DNA from: Ephemerocybe angulata
Lineage: Eukaryota; Basidiomycota; Agaricomycetes; Agaricales; Psathyrellaceae
NCBI GenBank assembly: GCA_013368325.1
Contig: JAACJK010000166.1
Span: forward strand, 434,001 to 498,000
Reading direction: 5' to 3'
DNA length: 64,000 nucleotides
In this document: positions 45,401 to 56,802 of the stretch, in pieces
Layout of the letters: every line of letters starts with the position of its first letter
Numbering within the stretch: the first letter of the stretch is position 1
Translations under genes and position numbers: made by a program
Notes under the pieces: generated by a model
What the model was told of the DNA's origin: nothing
Database searches by the model: none
The model's input: only the letters and a program-made list of their open reading frames with translations

Positions 45401-45648
45401 CCTAGCAGCTTGAGGCCCCGGTCATCTGCATCCTCGAGCACTTCGACGCCGACAACGAGGTCGAAGGCCTTTCTGAGGAGCCTTATGGTGGAGACATCGA
45501 CGGTCTCCGGGGTGACTAGACAGACATGGACGGCGGTGCGGTCGCCATCTGTGTCGGGGAGGTCGCTGAGGGCGGCGACCTGGGCGAGGGCGCCTGGGAG
45601 ATAGGCGTCTGAGGATACGAGAGTGACAAAGGCGTGCGGGCTGGCCAT
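42492..45648 (-). CDS. Glycogenin-type GT8 glucosyltransferase with long disordered tail
   Basis: The glycogenin (GLGEN) gene reported near the A mating-type locus. It primes glycogen synthesis by self-glucosylation from UDP-glucose. Three exons on the minus strand (45648-45402, 45283-44935, 44883-42492) give 995 residues. The GT8 domain is at about 1-280: HAFVTLVSSDAYLPGALAQV, LTKLHVFRLTQFSKIIFLDA with the DxD metal site DAD, PDIFNSGVLVLSP, WDGGDQGLLNEW, and ISALHFIGKNKPW. The remaining 700 residues are Pro/Ser-rich and low in order, with an acidic stretch (DDEDNADDEDESDGADD) and scattered Tyr. The C-terminal end (RVWDPARGVEIFKRGSEEVL) looks conserved and may be the glycogen-synthase contact. 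It shares a 134 bp promoter with the ADCK2-like gene. Confidence 0.9.
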
Positions 45649-45764
45649 AGACCTGGAGCGCAGAGCAAGCTGCTGCTTGGGAGGCCGGACGCAGACACCG
45701 AGCTGAACCAGGAAGAGAGATATCAGCCTAAACAACCGTCAACACCGCGATAAAAACCATCTCG

Positions 45765-45772
45765 TGACGTCA
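45765..45772. promoter_or_regulatory. TGACGTCA palindrome in the glycogenin/ADCK2 divergent promoter
   Basis: The 134 bp (45649-45782) between the two start codons contains a perfect TGACGTCA ten bases before the ADCK2-like ATG. It may act on either gene. Confidence 0.45.
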
Positions 45773-45782
45773 CATAACGCTC

Positions 45783-47916
45783 ATGTTCAGGCGTTATCCT
45801 GTCCTCCTCGCCCAGGCCCGCGCCCTCCGCCAACAGAGCAGCCGTCGCTGGCTCCTGCTCGTCCCGCTCGCGGGTGGCGCCGCCCTCTACGCCCTTCCGA
45901 GACGTCCCGAACCCATACCCCGCCATGTCTACTCGTCGCCGAGCCTCATTCCCAACAGGGAGCTCAACCCCGTAATCCTCTCGCCGTCGGAAATACACCT
46001 CGACGTCCCCTCGCGCGTCCTCGCCTTCCTCAGGGACAATGTCTGGGAACCCATTCTCACCGCCGGGCGCTTCGCCCACCTCTTCGTCCTCTTCTTCCCC
46101 GTCATCCTGACCAGCCCCATGCTGCTTGTTGGGTCCCACACTAAACGCTACAGAGGCGACCGATGGGGTGCAATTTGGTGGTACGGCTTTCTGGTGAAGC
46201 AGATGGAGGCTGCGGGTCCGACCTTCATCAAGGTATGCAGCACCCGAGTTTCCGTTCTCCTTGCTGACCTCCCCCCAGTTGGCGCAATGGGCAGCCTCGC
46301 GCGTCGACCTGTTTCCCCCTATTCTATGCGAGCGCTTAGGCGCCCTGCACTCCCAGGGCAAGACACATTCCCTTGCCCACACCAAGAGGATCATATGCAA
46401 TGTCTTCCAAATGCCGTTCGAAGATGTTTTCGAGGAGTTTGACGAGGTTCCTATCGGCTCTGGAGCTATCGCCCAAGTGTACCGCGCCACCCTGATGCCC
46501 AACCTTATTCCACCTTCCTATCACGGCCCTCGGCGCACGCAAATGGTCCTGGGTAGCACTGTCGGCCCTGTCATCTACCAAGACCCTCCGCCCGCAGCGC
46601 CAACATCGGCGGTCGCCATAAAGGTCCTCCACCCCAGGGTCAATAAGATGATCGCCAGAGATCTCTCCATCATGCGTTTCTTGGCGACATGCATATCCAT
46701 CCTTCCTGGCATGCAGTGGCTGTCTTTACCGGAGGAGGTAGACGTCTTTGGTAGCATGATGTATCAGCAGCTCGACCTCAGACACGAAGCAGACAATCTA
46801 CTGACCTTTGAGCAGAACTTTGCCCCCCGCAAGGTTCCTGTAACATTCCCTCGTCCTCTAAAGGTCTGGTCGACGACCGACATGCTCATCGAAGAGTACC
46901 AGAATGCTCTTCCACTCGAGCTCTTCCTTCGTAATGGAGGCGGACAGTACGACAAGCAAATCGCCACCGTTGGCCTGAACGCCTTCTTGGTGCGTGTCCC
47001 ATCCCCTACCCTCCTTCACCCTGGCCTGACTTTCTCCTAGAACATGCTCCTCCTGGACAACTTTGTCCATTCCGACCTCCACCCTGGGAACATTATGGTC
47101 AAGTTTAGCAAACCTCCCACTACTAGGATGATTTTGAAGAACCTCTGGAATCACTGCTTCCCTCCCGCCGTCAAAGACAACCTTGAAGACACCTTAGACG
47201 CCCGCTCCCCAATCATTCCCGCCGACTATTCTGACTCCGACTCCATCGTCTCCCGGCTCAGGTCGCTCGCCGACGACAAGGAAGGTTGGCACGACGAGCT
47301 GGATGCCCTGCACGCCTCCGGGTACGTCCCGGAAATCGTCTTCATCGACGCCGGGCTCGTGACCACCCTCAACACCACCAACCGCAAGAACTTCCTCGAC
47401 CTCTTCCGCGCCGTCGCCGAGTTCGACGGCTACCGCACCGGCCAGCTGATGATAGAGCGCTCGCGCTCCCCCGAGCTCGCTCTGGACACCGAGACCTTCG
47501 CTCTCAAGATGCAGCACCTCATTCTCTCCGTCAAGCGGCGCACCTTCTCTCTCGGCCAGATCAAAATCGCGGACTTGCTGACGGAAGTGCTGAAGAACGT
47601 GCGGCAGCACCACGTCAAGATGGAGGGGGACTTCATAAACACTGTCATTTCAATCCTCCTGTTGGAGGGCATTGGCAGGCAGCTGGATCCTAATATGGAT
47701 TTGTTCGCTAGTGCGCTGCCTATACTTAGGCAACTAGGGGGCCAGATGGCGGTGACGGCTGGCCCGGGGATGATAAGCGCCAAGGACATCCCGAGGGGAG
47801 ATTTGGCGGCGCTGTTGAAGGTGTGGGTGTGGGTCGAAGCGCGGTCGTTCATTTCGTCTGCGCTTGTGAACGTGGATGAGTTGGTGGAGAGGGATTGGCT
47901 GTCGCCGAATATCTGA
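45783..47916 (+). CDS. ADCK2-like UbiB/ABC1 family atypical kinase
   Basis: Three exons (45783-46232, 46279-46989, 47041-47916) give 678 residues. The basic N-terminus with a hydrophobic span (WLLLVPLAGGAALYALP) suggests mitochondrial import and membrane attachment. UbiB-family marks are AAGPTFIKLAQWAASRVDLF, AIAQVYRA, VAIKVLHPRV with the catalytic Lys, LDLRHEADNLLTF, the HSDLHPGNIMV catalytic loop and VFIDAGLVTTL in place of DFG. The KxGQ motif that defines the family reads KLAQ here. UbiB kinases support coenzyme Q synthesis or lipid handling; ADCK2 is the closest match by length and order. A second intron ends at the base before 47041. Confidence 0.88.
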
Positions 47917-48082
47917 GCCGGCTTTGAGCATGGATAACGCTTTTATTTCTTTCCTCAATTGCATTTAGTAGACAGTAAAATGGCTGGATTTTCTTTCAAT
48001 ACCATGGACCTTACACCTGTACCTATAATCATACATACACCATCGGTTTATAATCATACACTGCTCTTCCACTAGCAACCGC

Positions 48083-50277
48083 CTACCACCTCCCGGTCTT
48101 CTTCTTGAACCGCACGCCGGCACTCGGGTATACCAATTCGCCATCCTCCCAGTAAACCAAATCGAGAGATGCCCCGCGGGCAGTCAGCCCGGGATCAATC
48201 GACACCCAGTACGGGAAACACCCGATAAACCTCGCATCGTTCAAGCTTGGTCTCCCAATCACCATCCTGAACTCGTGTAACCTGCCCGTGCTCCACAAGG
48301 CCACTGGCCGAGAAAGAGGACGGCGGGGAACACCAGGGGGCACTGGGTCCGACTGGAACTCGTCGTTTGCTTCCTGCATGACGCGCAGGACGTCAATCCC
48401 GTCGACGATGAGATGCGTCAGGAAGAGTTGACTGTCAAGCAGGGATACTATCGCCAGATTTCCAGCTCCGTCGTCGCCCTCGGCGAGCTCCCACTGCCCG
48501 ACGTACTGCTCTTGCACCTGCGCCTCCAGCGCTTTCTGGAACGCAGGCTGCAGCCTCGTAAGAGCTTGGAAGATGAACTCGTGCGTGTTGGAGTAGGTCC
48601 CAGTGACGAGCACGACAACTCCGAATCCAAACTCGGGGTTCAGAGCGAACAACGAGTGATATCCCGGCAGGTTACCCGACTTCGAGTAAATAGGAACCCG
48701 TCTCGGGGTGCTTGGAGGTGGGTAGGGGACAGGAGGGGGAGATGGGCCCGGTCTGCGACCGTAGTCGAGGTTCGAGGGGAGGTATTCGATCTCCCAGGGC
48801 GCGCCGACGGCTTGCAACCCCTCGCTCCAGATGTGCAGGGGCCGCAGCCATTCGCGCAGGAGGGCGGGGAGGTAGCTGTGTTCTTTGCTTGGGGGATTGG
48901 GTGAAAGGAATACCTGCATGAGCTTGGCGAGGTCTGAGAGGGAGCTGTATTGCCCTCCGGCGGCGTCGTCTAGGTCTCCGAGGACTGTGTTCTACAAGCG
49001 GCTGTGTGAGCGCACGTTTCAAGGTCGCATGGGAGGAAGACAGCTTACAGTCCATTCAAAGTCTTTTGCTGGAACAGCGATGTGGTCTTTCAGATATTTG
49101 TCTTCAGGAAGGCGGTAGAAGCTGCTGTTCAGTCCAAAGACGTCGAAGATATCCCGCTTGACAAGTTCCTTGTGCGTCTTCGGCTCCTCCGCCAAATCAG
49201 CACCGTTCTCCTTGGCGCTTTGGAGGTTTGCGGCGACATTTGCCAGACCCAACAGATCGAACCCAACGTTTGAGTAGATGGGGTACGAGTAAGGTACACT
49301 AAGGAGAGGGGTATCCTTGATTGTCCCGAGAACATTTTCGAAAGTCGTATTCCGCTCAGGCGAGATGGTAGGCCAGTCTTTCGTGATCGGCCATTTCCCT
49401 ATATCCCTCCGAGGAAAGTCGCGCCCCAACCCTAGTACAGCGCGTCACTCAAAGTTCAAACATGCCTCAGTATTGATATCAACATACCTCCAGTGTGGCT
49501 AGCCAACTGCCGTAGAGAGACGCGAGGAGAATCTCGTCCGAGTCGTCGGACGTGTTCCTCCTTGCCATGTTCCCGATCCCGCAGGTGCTCCGACCACCCG
49601 CGAGAAGCGCTCGGAGGCTTGAACTCCGGAATGTACTTCTCCACAGGATCATCACTTCACCCAAAATGCATCAGAATGTGCTTTTCCAGACAAATAATAA
49701 ATTTAGAGAGGACGTACAAATCTAGAACGCCCCTCTCTCTTAAAAGCAGGGTCTCGAAGACCGTGAACATCTTGGTGATGCTCGCAATCCTATAGATAGA
49801 GTGCTTGTCCACAAGGTGCTGCTTCGCACCTGTGTCGTTCGCCTTGAGCACTCCGTACCCTCGGTCGAAGATCGTCCCAGCAGGGGTTACGACAGCTATA
49901 GCGAGACTGTCAATATCCGTGGCCGAGGTCCGCGCTGCCAGGTACTCGTTCAAGGAGGAAAGTGCCTCTCGTATGGCGACATTCGAGCCGCCGTCCCGTT
50001 CGACGGGATTGTGTGTAAGGAGGTTTGGGAGCGGGAATGGGCAGGCGGTGGGAGGCCAGCGCCCCGGTGTACCAGGAGGGTATCTTGATTCAGGATACAG
50101 AGTCCCTGAGTTAAAGAAGCCCGACGGGAGTAAAAGAGAGAAAATTGCTTTGATAGTGTCGCTAACATTGTTCGAGTGGGAAGAGGTGCGCGGTGTCGAT
50201 GCGAGGGAACTGCTTAGAACCAGGACGAAGATGAGGAAGAGGCAGACTGCTATGATGGATTTCCTCCCAGACGCCAT
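48083..50277 (-). CDS. Beta-lactamase-fold serine hydrolase, membrane-anchored or secreted
   Basis: Four exons on the minus strand (50277-49718, 49654-49488, 49431-49049, 48991-48083) give 672 residues. The N-terminus (KSIIAVCLFLIFVLVLSSSLA) is a signal peptide or signal anchor. The class C beta-lactamase/esterase fold shows the nucleophile motif SITK within YRIASITKMFTVFETLLLRE, SLRQLASHTGG, and the Tyr motif YSN in YPIYSNVGFDLLGLA. A second C-terminal domain follows, including SKSGNLPGYHSLFALNPEFG. Fungal members hydrolyse esters or amides; the substrate is unknown. It ends convergently with the ADCK2-like gene. Confidence 0.85.
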
Positions 50278-51089
50278 TGCAGAGATAGATTGATGGTTCC
50301 ACCTATCTACGGCGGTCACAGGCTCGTGCCAAGCCCTTTCTTTCGAATTACGACGGTACTTTCAATTGGAGGGTATGGGCGTGGAAGCTCAAGAGGTGAA
50401 TATCTGGAGTAGTTGCTCCTGATCCAGGGTCTTGGTTGGATCGCTGCTTTGGCAATCTCTTCCAAGTTTGTCCCGAGAATAGGGTCTGCTACGAGCACGC
50501 ACATTATCAGAAATGTCGAGGGACGAGAATGGGAGCTGTTCGCACACCTTCCTGCTCGCGATTCAAGTTCAAGGTTTAAGCTTTCTGGCTACCTCGTCCT
50601 TCTTCTCAGTAACCCTTCGTCAACGTTAATAGAGACGCTATTCAAGAAGAAAATGGATGTCAGAAGGCAATCCCAAAGATTGGTTGGCGTTCAAGGAGCA
50701 GTGTGTCGATACATTCCAAGTATCGTCATGCTCCACTCGAAGAACACCGTCGAACACCGAGAACACATGGCGTGTACGCAGCGTCTGATGCACTGCAGTA
50801 TTCCATAGTCATCGATCCTGGGAAAGGCATCTTGGAGAAGCTTGTGGTCGCGGTCCGGAGTTGATCCCGGTCCAGACGCGTCGCGCGGCGCGTAAATTAA
50901 AAAGGGCCTTGAATACTCCTGACGCATCGAAGTTCACCTCTCTGCACAAGAGAATTGAGGACGATTAGGGAAGGGATACTAGAATTGACGACGGCCACCG
51001 TCCAAACAGCGCACACTCTCAAGGCATCAGATTGATGGTGAGTCGCGTAATATCGAAGACGCGTCTCGCGTTGTTCTTCCCGAACGGTC
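50278..51089. other. Upstream region between hydrolase and REV7
   Basis: An 812 bp divergent gap. Open frames within it lack any family resemblance. It presumably carries both promoters; no motif is assigned. Confidence 0.45.
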
Positions 51090-52206
51090 ATGTCAGATGA
51101 GCCCCTAAGTTTCGACCGTATGTATTTCTCCTTCTCTTCTCTATCTACATTCAGTTTTAAACTCTCTCTTCTACTTCCAGAAGCCGTTGCTGGTGTATCT
51201 GAATTCAGTGCGCATTCCCATACTTCAGATTCCATCAAGATGAGACTAAACTGAGAATGGGGTGGTAAACGCAGTCGAAGTCGCGATTCATACCATCTTG
51301 TATGTGCGGCAGGTCTATCCCCCAGACCTGTTCATCAGGAGGAAAAAATACGACACCCCCGTATACCAATCACGGCATCCCACTCTAAATGAGTACATTT
51401 CTGGGGCCATCAAGGCAGTGAGCGACGAAATTGCGCAGGTACGCCTTGAAACAAGGTCTATGGACGCGTGGACTGAGCCAACTAGGGAACTGTAGAGAAG
51501 GTGGTGATGGTTATCCGGAATAAGGAGCATGTTGCTTTGGAACGGTTCATATTTTCCGTCGAGAACATGGTCGAAGTGGAACCCTTCAACAGGGGAACGA
51601 GGTTTGTCTCTTCATTTCTGGAGACATTGCTCTGTATTGATTATTCTCCAGGATCGAAAATGCCATGACTGCCAAAAGTCTGGTCCAATATTTTCGCTCA
51701 TTTCTAATCAAGCTTAGCATGCTTGAATGCCAGTTAGGTCAAATGAATCTCGGAGGTAAGCCACGAGAATTGCCAGCCCTTCGCAAAGCTTGACTGAAAG
51801 CCTAGACGACATTTCCTTTGCGATACTGCTCGAGCTGAAGGATAAGGCTGCGCCCTCCGTATCACATACCACGGTATGTATCCTTTGGTCGTGGCACGTC
51901 AAGCTTATCGCTCAACATGAGCAGGACCCACCCCCTTGGGTCCCCGCCGAGACGCAGCATACAACTGCTGGAGTCACTGAGGAAGCAGAACTTCACATGA
52001 TTCGCTCAGTGAACACAGGCGTTATAAACGTGAGCAGTCGTCTTGATGGGCCCAATGTACTCTCCTAACATATTGGCGACTAGGTTTCAATAGCGGTGCA
52101 AGAGAGTGCCGAAAAGTTGCGATTAGAGAAAGAGAAGCGGAAACAACGTCGGCTCGAGGCAAAGAAGGCCGCCGAATTATTGAAGCAAGAACAACCTCCA
52201 CAATAA
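51090..52206 (+). CDS. REV7: HORMA-domain protein REV7 (MAD2L2)
   Basis: The accessory subunit of translesion DNA polymerase zeta and a HORMA adaptor. Eight exons (51090-51117, 51181-51207, 51275-51438, 51486-51601, 51652-51755, 51806-51873, 51925-52029, 52084-52206) give 244 residues. The HORMA core runs almost full length: FIEVAIHTILYVRQVYPPDL, FIRRKKYDTPVYQSRHP, VEKVVMVIRNKEHVALERF, FSVENMVEVEPFNRG and ISFAILLELKDKAAP. The length and the VYPPDLF motif separate it from MAD2. The last residues are Lys/Glu/Arg-rich and probably a tail helix. Two exons are under 30 bases. Its stop is 28 bp from the stop of SNX4 on the other strand, so the transcripts almost surely overlap. Confidence 0.92.
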
Positions 52207-52234
52207 TATACAGATGTGATGATAAAGAGAAAGT

Positions 52235-54070
52235 TTAAACATCCACACGGATGCGTTGAATTATAGGTATGACTCTGTCCCATTCCTCCATTGCCTGTAA
52301 GGGTTTTAGTCTTGAGGTATCGTGTGGAAATAGGGTGAAACTGACCGCTTTGTAAAACTCGATCTGACCATCAGCCAAATCCCCCAGAATATCCTTCATT
52401 TCCGCTTCCTTAGAATACTGGAAGATGGTCTGCTCTCTCAGTGTCGCATCATTAAAGGCGTCCGATGTTTCGTGAGCTGTAGTGACCGCATCTTGCAGCT
52501 ATGTGGGAAGGCGAGTTTATGAAATGCAGCTCAAGGGACTGTTGACACAGACGTACCTCCTTAATCTTGGTATCGAGTTTCTTCATCTTCTCCACTCTAC
52601 TGCGATCGTCATCCATCCCCCGCAATGCGTCGACTCTGTCCTTGAGGTAAGCGCCGAGACCCAGCCCCGAGCTGCCTGCGTGGCCTTTGATGATAGCCGA
52701 GAGGCGGTCGCGCTCAGCAGTAACCCCTGAGAGGTAATCAGAGAGCTCTTCGAAGTCCAGCTGCTTTTGGTCCCGCAATTTAAGCACGGCTCGGTTAGCA
52801 TGGGAGTACTGCAGGAGGGAGTGTAGATGGGTGAGTAGTGGATCCGTGGTAGTTTGCGTCTAAAAGGATGTCAGAGCGATATAAGAAAGTTGAAATCAAT
52901 GCATACTAAATGACGCTGGAGTGCGGAGAACTCTAACAGAGTATTCGAAAGGTGGTTCAACGGGTCGGTGATTCCAGATTCGAGGAATCCGAGTCCTTGG
53001 ACGGCAACGGCGAGATCATGATAGTCGGCCGTTAGATCTTCACCAGATTCAGGATTGCCATCTCATTCAGCCTCAGACCCAATACGGGACATAGGTGTAT
53101 AATCGCAACATTCGACTCACCACTAGACCTGTTGCGGACACGAGTGTACAAACGCTCTGTCGCCACTAAACCTTCTTCAAACTTGTCGACGTTCTCTCGC
53201 ATGACCAGGAACCGTTCATCCGGCTTGCGAACCTTGGAGAAGGCGTTCAACAGAGTGTCAGAGATGTTGTCAATGAGTCCAGCTGATGGCTCTTGGGAGG
53301 GTGGGTGTGCAACATGTTGGTGCATGTACACATGCTAAAGGAGAGGGGCATGAGATTGATGTCGGTGCTAGCTTTCGTTGTGAGCTTCCGCCAGCTTACC
53401 CATTCCGTTGACTCGAAGAAGGCGCGCAGAAGGGTGCTGCGTTGCAGGATTGGATGTCGGGCTATCCGTTCCAAGAAGCGGTGCAGACTAAGATGGTGTA
53501 AGCCTCAATAATTAGCAGATGAATTGAAAGGTACGAACTCGAGCCTCCGGCGCTCCATGAACTCAGGACTGAATCTGTCGCCAGTGAGGTATTCTAGGAG
53601 TTTGGTTAGCCAGTTATCGAGGTTGTGGGTTACTTGCATACCGAGTCGATGCTTGTCTGGAAGTGCAGGTACCACACATGCCGGAAAGTCTCTGACGAGA
53701 TGTTCTCTTAGAAACACAAAATCTTGGAAGCGCCGCCGTGACGTGGGATTGGGTGTGGAGAATATGGGGAGGTTGGTCTGTCCACACAAATAAGTATCTC
53801 CTTAAGCATGGACGTGGTGGATCTGACCTTTGCAGAGACCAGATAAGACACGTATGCATCTTTGGTTTCAGCCAATTCCTTGACTGGATCCCGGACCGCA
53901 GTTATGAGATACCCCTCCCACTTGGGCTGCAGGGGATCGTCATTGCCCTCAACAGTGCTTTGGATGAAGCCAGGTCCTGAAGGGGTCGAGTGGTCGTTAA
54001 CGTCGTAGCCAGTAGCTGAGGGCGATTCCCATGTAACACTATCGAAAACGTCTTCGTCCTCGTTGAGCAT
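52235..54070 (-). CDS. SNX4: Sorting nexin SNX4 / ATG24 (PX-BAR)
   Basis: A PX-BAR sorting nexin of endosomal recycling and selective autophagy. Nine exons on the minus strand (54070-53828, 53777-53642, 53593-53545, 53487-53400, 53334-53121, 53037-52907, 52859-52557, 52498-52346, 52294-52235) give 458 residues. The PX domain is at about 50-170: RRRFQDFVFLREHL, VVPALPDKHRLEYLTGDRFS and RFLERIARHPILQRSTLLRA. The BAR helices follow (EEGLVATERLYTRVRNRSS, VLKLRDQKQLDFEELSDYLS, AAMEEWDRVIPIIQ). The third intron (53488-53544) appears to use a GC donor, since only this keeps frame and gives ERRSLHRFL as expected. Confidence 0.88.
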
Positions 54071-54206
54071 TCTAGTAACAGAGCGCCGGTGTCAAGAGGG
54101 GTTCGCTGCGACAATACTAGCGCAGCAATATATTACGTAAAGGTTCTGCCCAGTACGTGGGCTCCGGTCCTAACAAACTCAAATACTCTTCCTGTCTCCT
54201 TCCATC
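54071..54206. promoter_or_regulatory. Divergent promoter, SNX4 / PTM1
   Basis: 136 bp between two start codons of membrane-traffic genes. No specific motif is recognised. Confidence 0.45.
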
Positions 54207-56680
54207 ATGGCGCCCAGTTATTGGCGGTGGCCAGTCCGTCTATGGTTTTCTTGGTTATGGCTTTCTCTGTACACTGCGCTCTCGGTTTATGCATACGAAG
54301 TTGCAGTAGATGCTCAAGGTTAGTCACGTATCCACCACCAACGTGAAGGATATTGACATCATCCGAATTCAGACTATTCCCGTCAGGTTTGCAGTGGGAT
54401 GTGGGGAGGCCCCTCTGCCTATATCAACAGTGAGGAATACCGGCTTCCAGTGGGGACGAAATCTCATGTGTGATCAGTCACCTTTGACAGCACATCGCAA
54501 GGACAAGCGGCGCTGGTAATTTATGAGTGGAAAGATGTTCAATATCTGGGGAAAGCCCGAAGGGGTAGCAGTGACATGGATGCAGACCTCCCGGTATGTA
54601 CTCATTCGATAATGAAATACTGAGCTTACTCAACTTAAATTCAGCCTATCTACGTCTGCACGGCGAACGCATTGACTGCTGGGTATTGCAAGCCCGACCA
54701 ACTCGGGCGCTTCATCCTTGATCTACCTGCTGGCAAAAGCGTCAACGATACTAGTTTCTGGTCTGAACGAGTTCAAATGCCTGCAAACAAAACAATCATT
54801 AATCCCACGTCTGTATCTGTTGCGGAATTCTGGAATAACCCTGCAGGAAACCCGACACCGCCTGCGAGCAACTATACTTCTCCTTGGCGCCGCGAGACGC
54901 GTCGTACCCCACAACCCGCTTCCTTGGCGTCTCGGCAAACCCCAGGCGTTGAATCTAATGTCTATGAATACAATGGGCCCATTCACTACCCTGTCTCGAA
55001 AGATGGATTCTACTGCGTAGCCATCGTTCCCATTACTGGTGAACACGCAAACCCTTCGCGTAGAGCCACCACCGACGTTCCTTACCACCCTTCCTACCAC
55101 GGCGAAATCCTCTTCAAGAATGTATTTGAGGGACACCTTACAGCGTCTGATTACCCTAAAGTCACGGTGCGCTATCCTCAATCGATGCGCTCTTCAAGAT
55201 CTCACTCATAGGACATTAGTTTTATTTCGTCATGTTTATTTGCTATGCTGTCCTCGCTGCAGTCTGGGGCCTGGTCTCTTATCGCCATTTGCAAGACCTC
55301 CTTCCGCTGCAGGTGAGTATAATCTTTAACCTATGTCTGCAAATGATATCGACCTTGCCTTTCAGCACTATTTGTCGGGCCTTGTTGGTCTCCTTGTCAT
55401 TGAAATGCTGGCCACTTGGGGTACGCCGGGACCAGGTTTACTGGCTTTCCTCAAGATTAATCTTCTTGTTAGTCTACTACAGGTACCTCAATGCTCATGG
55501 TGGAGGAACAGCATCCACAGTCTTCCTTATCGTCGGTGCGTATGATACCTAGAAAAAACAGAAGGCAACTACTGATTGCCTGAGCTTCAGTCGCCATTCT
55601 TGACGCCGGCCGTAATTCCATGTCGTTCTTCCTGCTTCTCATTGTCTCTCTCGGACTGAGTGTTGTCCGTGAATCACTTGGTCGGACTATGATCAAGTGC
55701 CAAGTTCTGGCTGTAGCTCACTTCATCTTTGGAGGTAAAAACAAACCCTCGCCTACGGCTTTCTGGTTGCTCATCTACGCCCTTGATAGTTATATACGCC
55801 ATCGGAATAGTGGAGCTTGAGCTAGAGTCGACCTCTGCCCTAGTCCTTCTGCTATTCGTCATTCCACTGGCCTTCACCCTTAGCGGATTCTTGCTTTGGA
55901 TCATGTACGCTCTTAACGGTGAGCAGGACTCTACTTCGACATGAAAGGCGCTGAATTTTGAACGTATTCAGGAACCATCCAACAGCTCGAGGCTCGCAAG
56001 CAGCGCTATAAACTGGGCATGTTCAAGAAACTGCAATACATTCTTTACTTCGTTGTTCTTGCTATTACCGCCTTTTTCTTCATATCCTCAATGAGCTTCT
56101 CTGGACGAGGGCAACAAGGCACGTTGGTTTAACATCTGCTGCAACGTACCCCTCTAATATCTACCCCATTAGGTTATGCTGCCGATACTTGGCGCACTCG
56201 ATGGTGGCTTCTTGACGGGTTCTTGGCCCTCCTGTACTTCTTCTGCTTCTCCGCCATCGCATTCCTTTGGCGCCCTAGTGACAACAACAGAAGATATGTG
56301 TTTCTTTTATTCTTTCAACAGTGCCCCAAGCTAATTTGAGTCGAATATCTACATTGGCTATGTCAGATGAGATTGCTCAAGACGAAGAAGACGCTGAAGA
56401 CTATGACCTTGAAGCTATCCAATCTCGTAGTCGACCACCTCAAGAAGACGATGATGATGACGCAACCTTAGTCGGTGGCCGTCGTGGTCACGGTCCTGGA
56501 CCCTTGCCCGAAGAGAATGTCGTCTTCGAAATCGGCGACGAAGACGACGACGATGACGACGACGATTCTCACAAGAAGAATCAGCGTAATCAGGGACGAC
56601 TGTCAGGCGAAAATGACAACTACCGTGCCCTTGGTAGAGAATCCAGGGAGGACTTGATGGGTCGCAACAGGAATGACTGA
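54207..56680 (+). CDS. PTM1: PTM1/TMEM87-type Golgi seven-TM protein (GOST family)
   Basis: Exons 54207-54318, 54373-54429, 54478-54593, 54645-55166, 55220-55312, 55366-55420, 55473-55535, 55591-55734, 55790-55918, 55972-56118, 56173-56277 and 56322-56680 keep frame, giving about 633 residues. A signal peptide ([19 protein letters not shown]) leads to a lumenal GOLD-like domain with the PTM1 mark QVCSGMWGG and [12 protein letters not shown]. Seven spans begin at [18 protein letters not shown]. The cytosolic tail starts [19 protein letters not shown] and has a strongly acidic run. Intron 10 (56119-56172) uses a GC donor. The last intron is doubtful: the phase-consistent junction removes SDNNRRY, which the family normally keeps before AMSDE. 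The family works in Golgi-endosome traffic. Confidence 0.88.
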
Positions 56681-56802
56681 TCCCTTCATGCCTCCTCTTT
56701 TTATCTTACATGTTTTAGTGGACACCCTTCTAATATATTGCGGCGAGTAGATTATAATATCAGTACAAACATAAGGATACAGGGAATGCAAAAGAGACAG
56801 GG

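Noticed and set aside
50413..50808. 131-codon open frame between the hydrolase and REV7
   Set aside because: No family resemblance, no splice context, and composition like the surrounding spacer.
53531..53545. GT donor at 53534 for SNX4 intron 3
   Set aside because: It leaves the wrong phase for the next exon; the GC donor at 53544 restores frame and family sequence.
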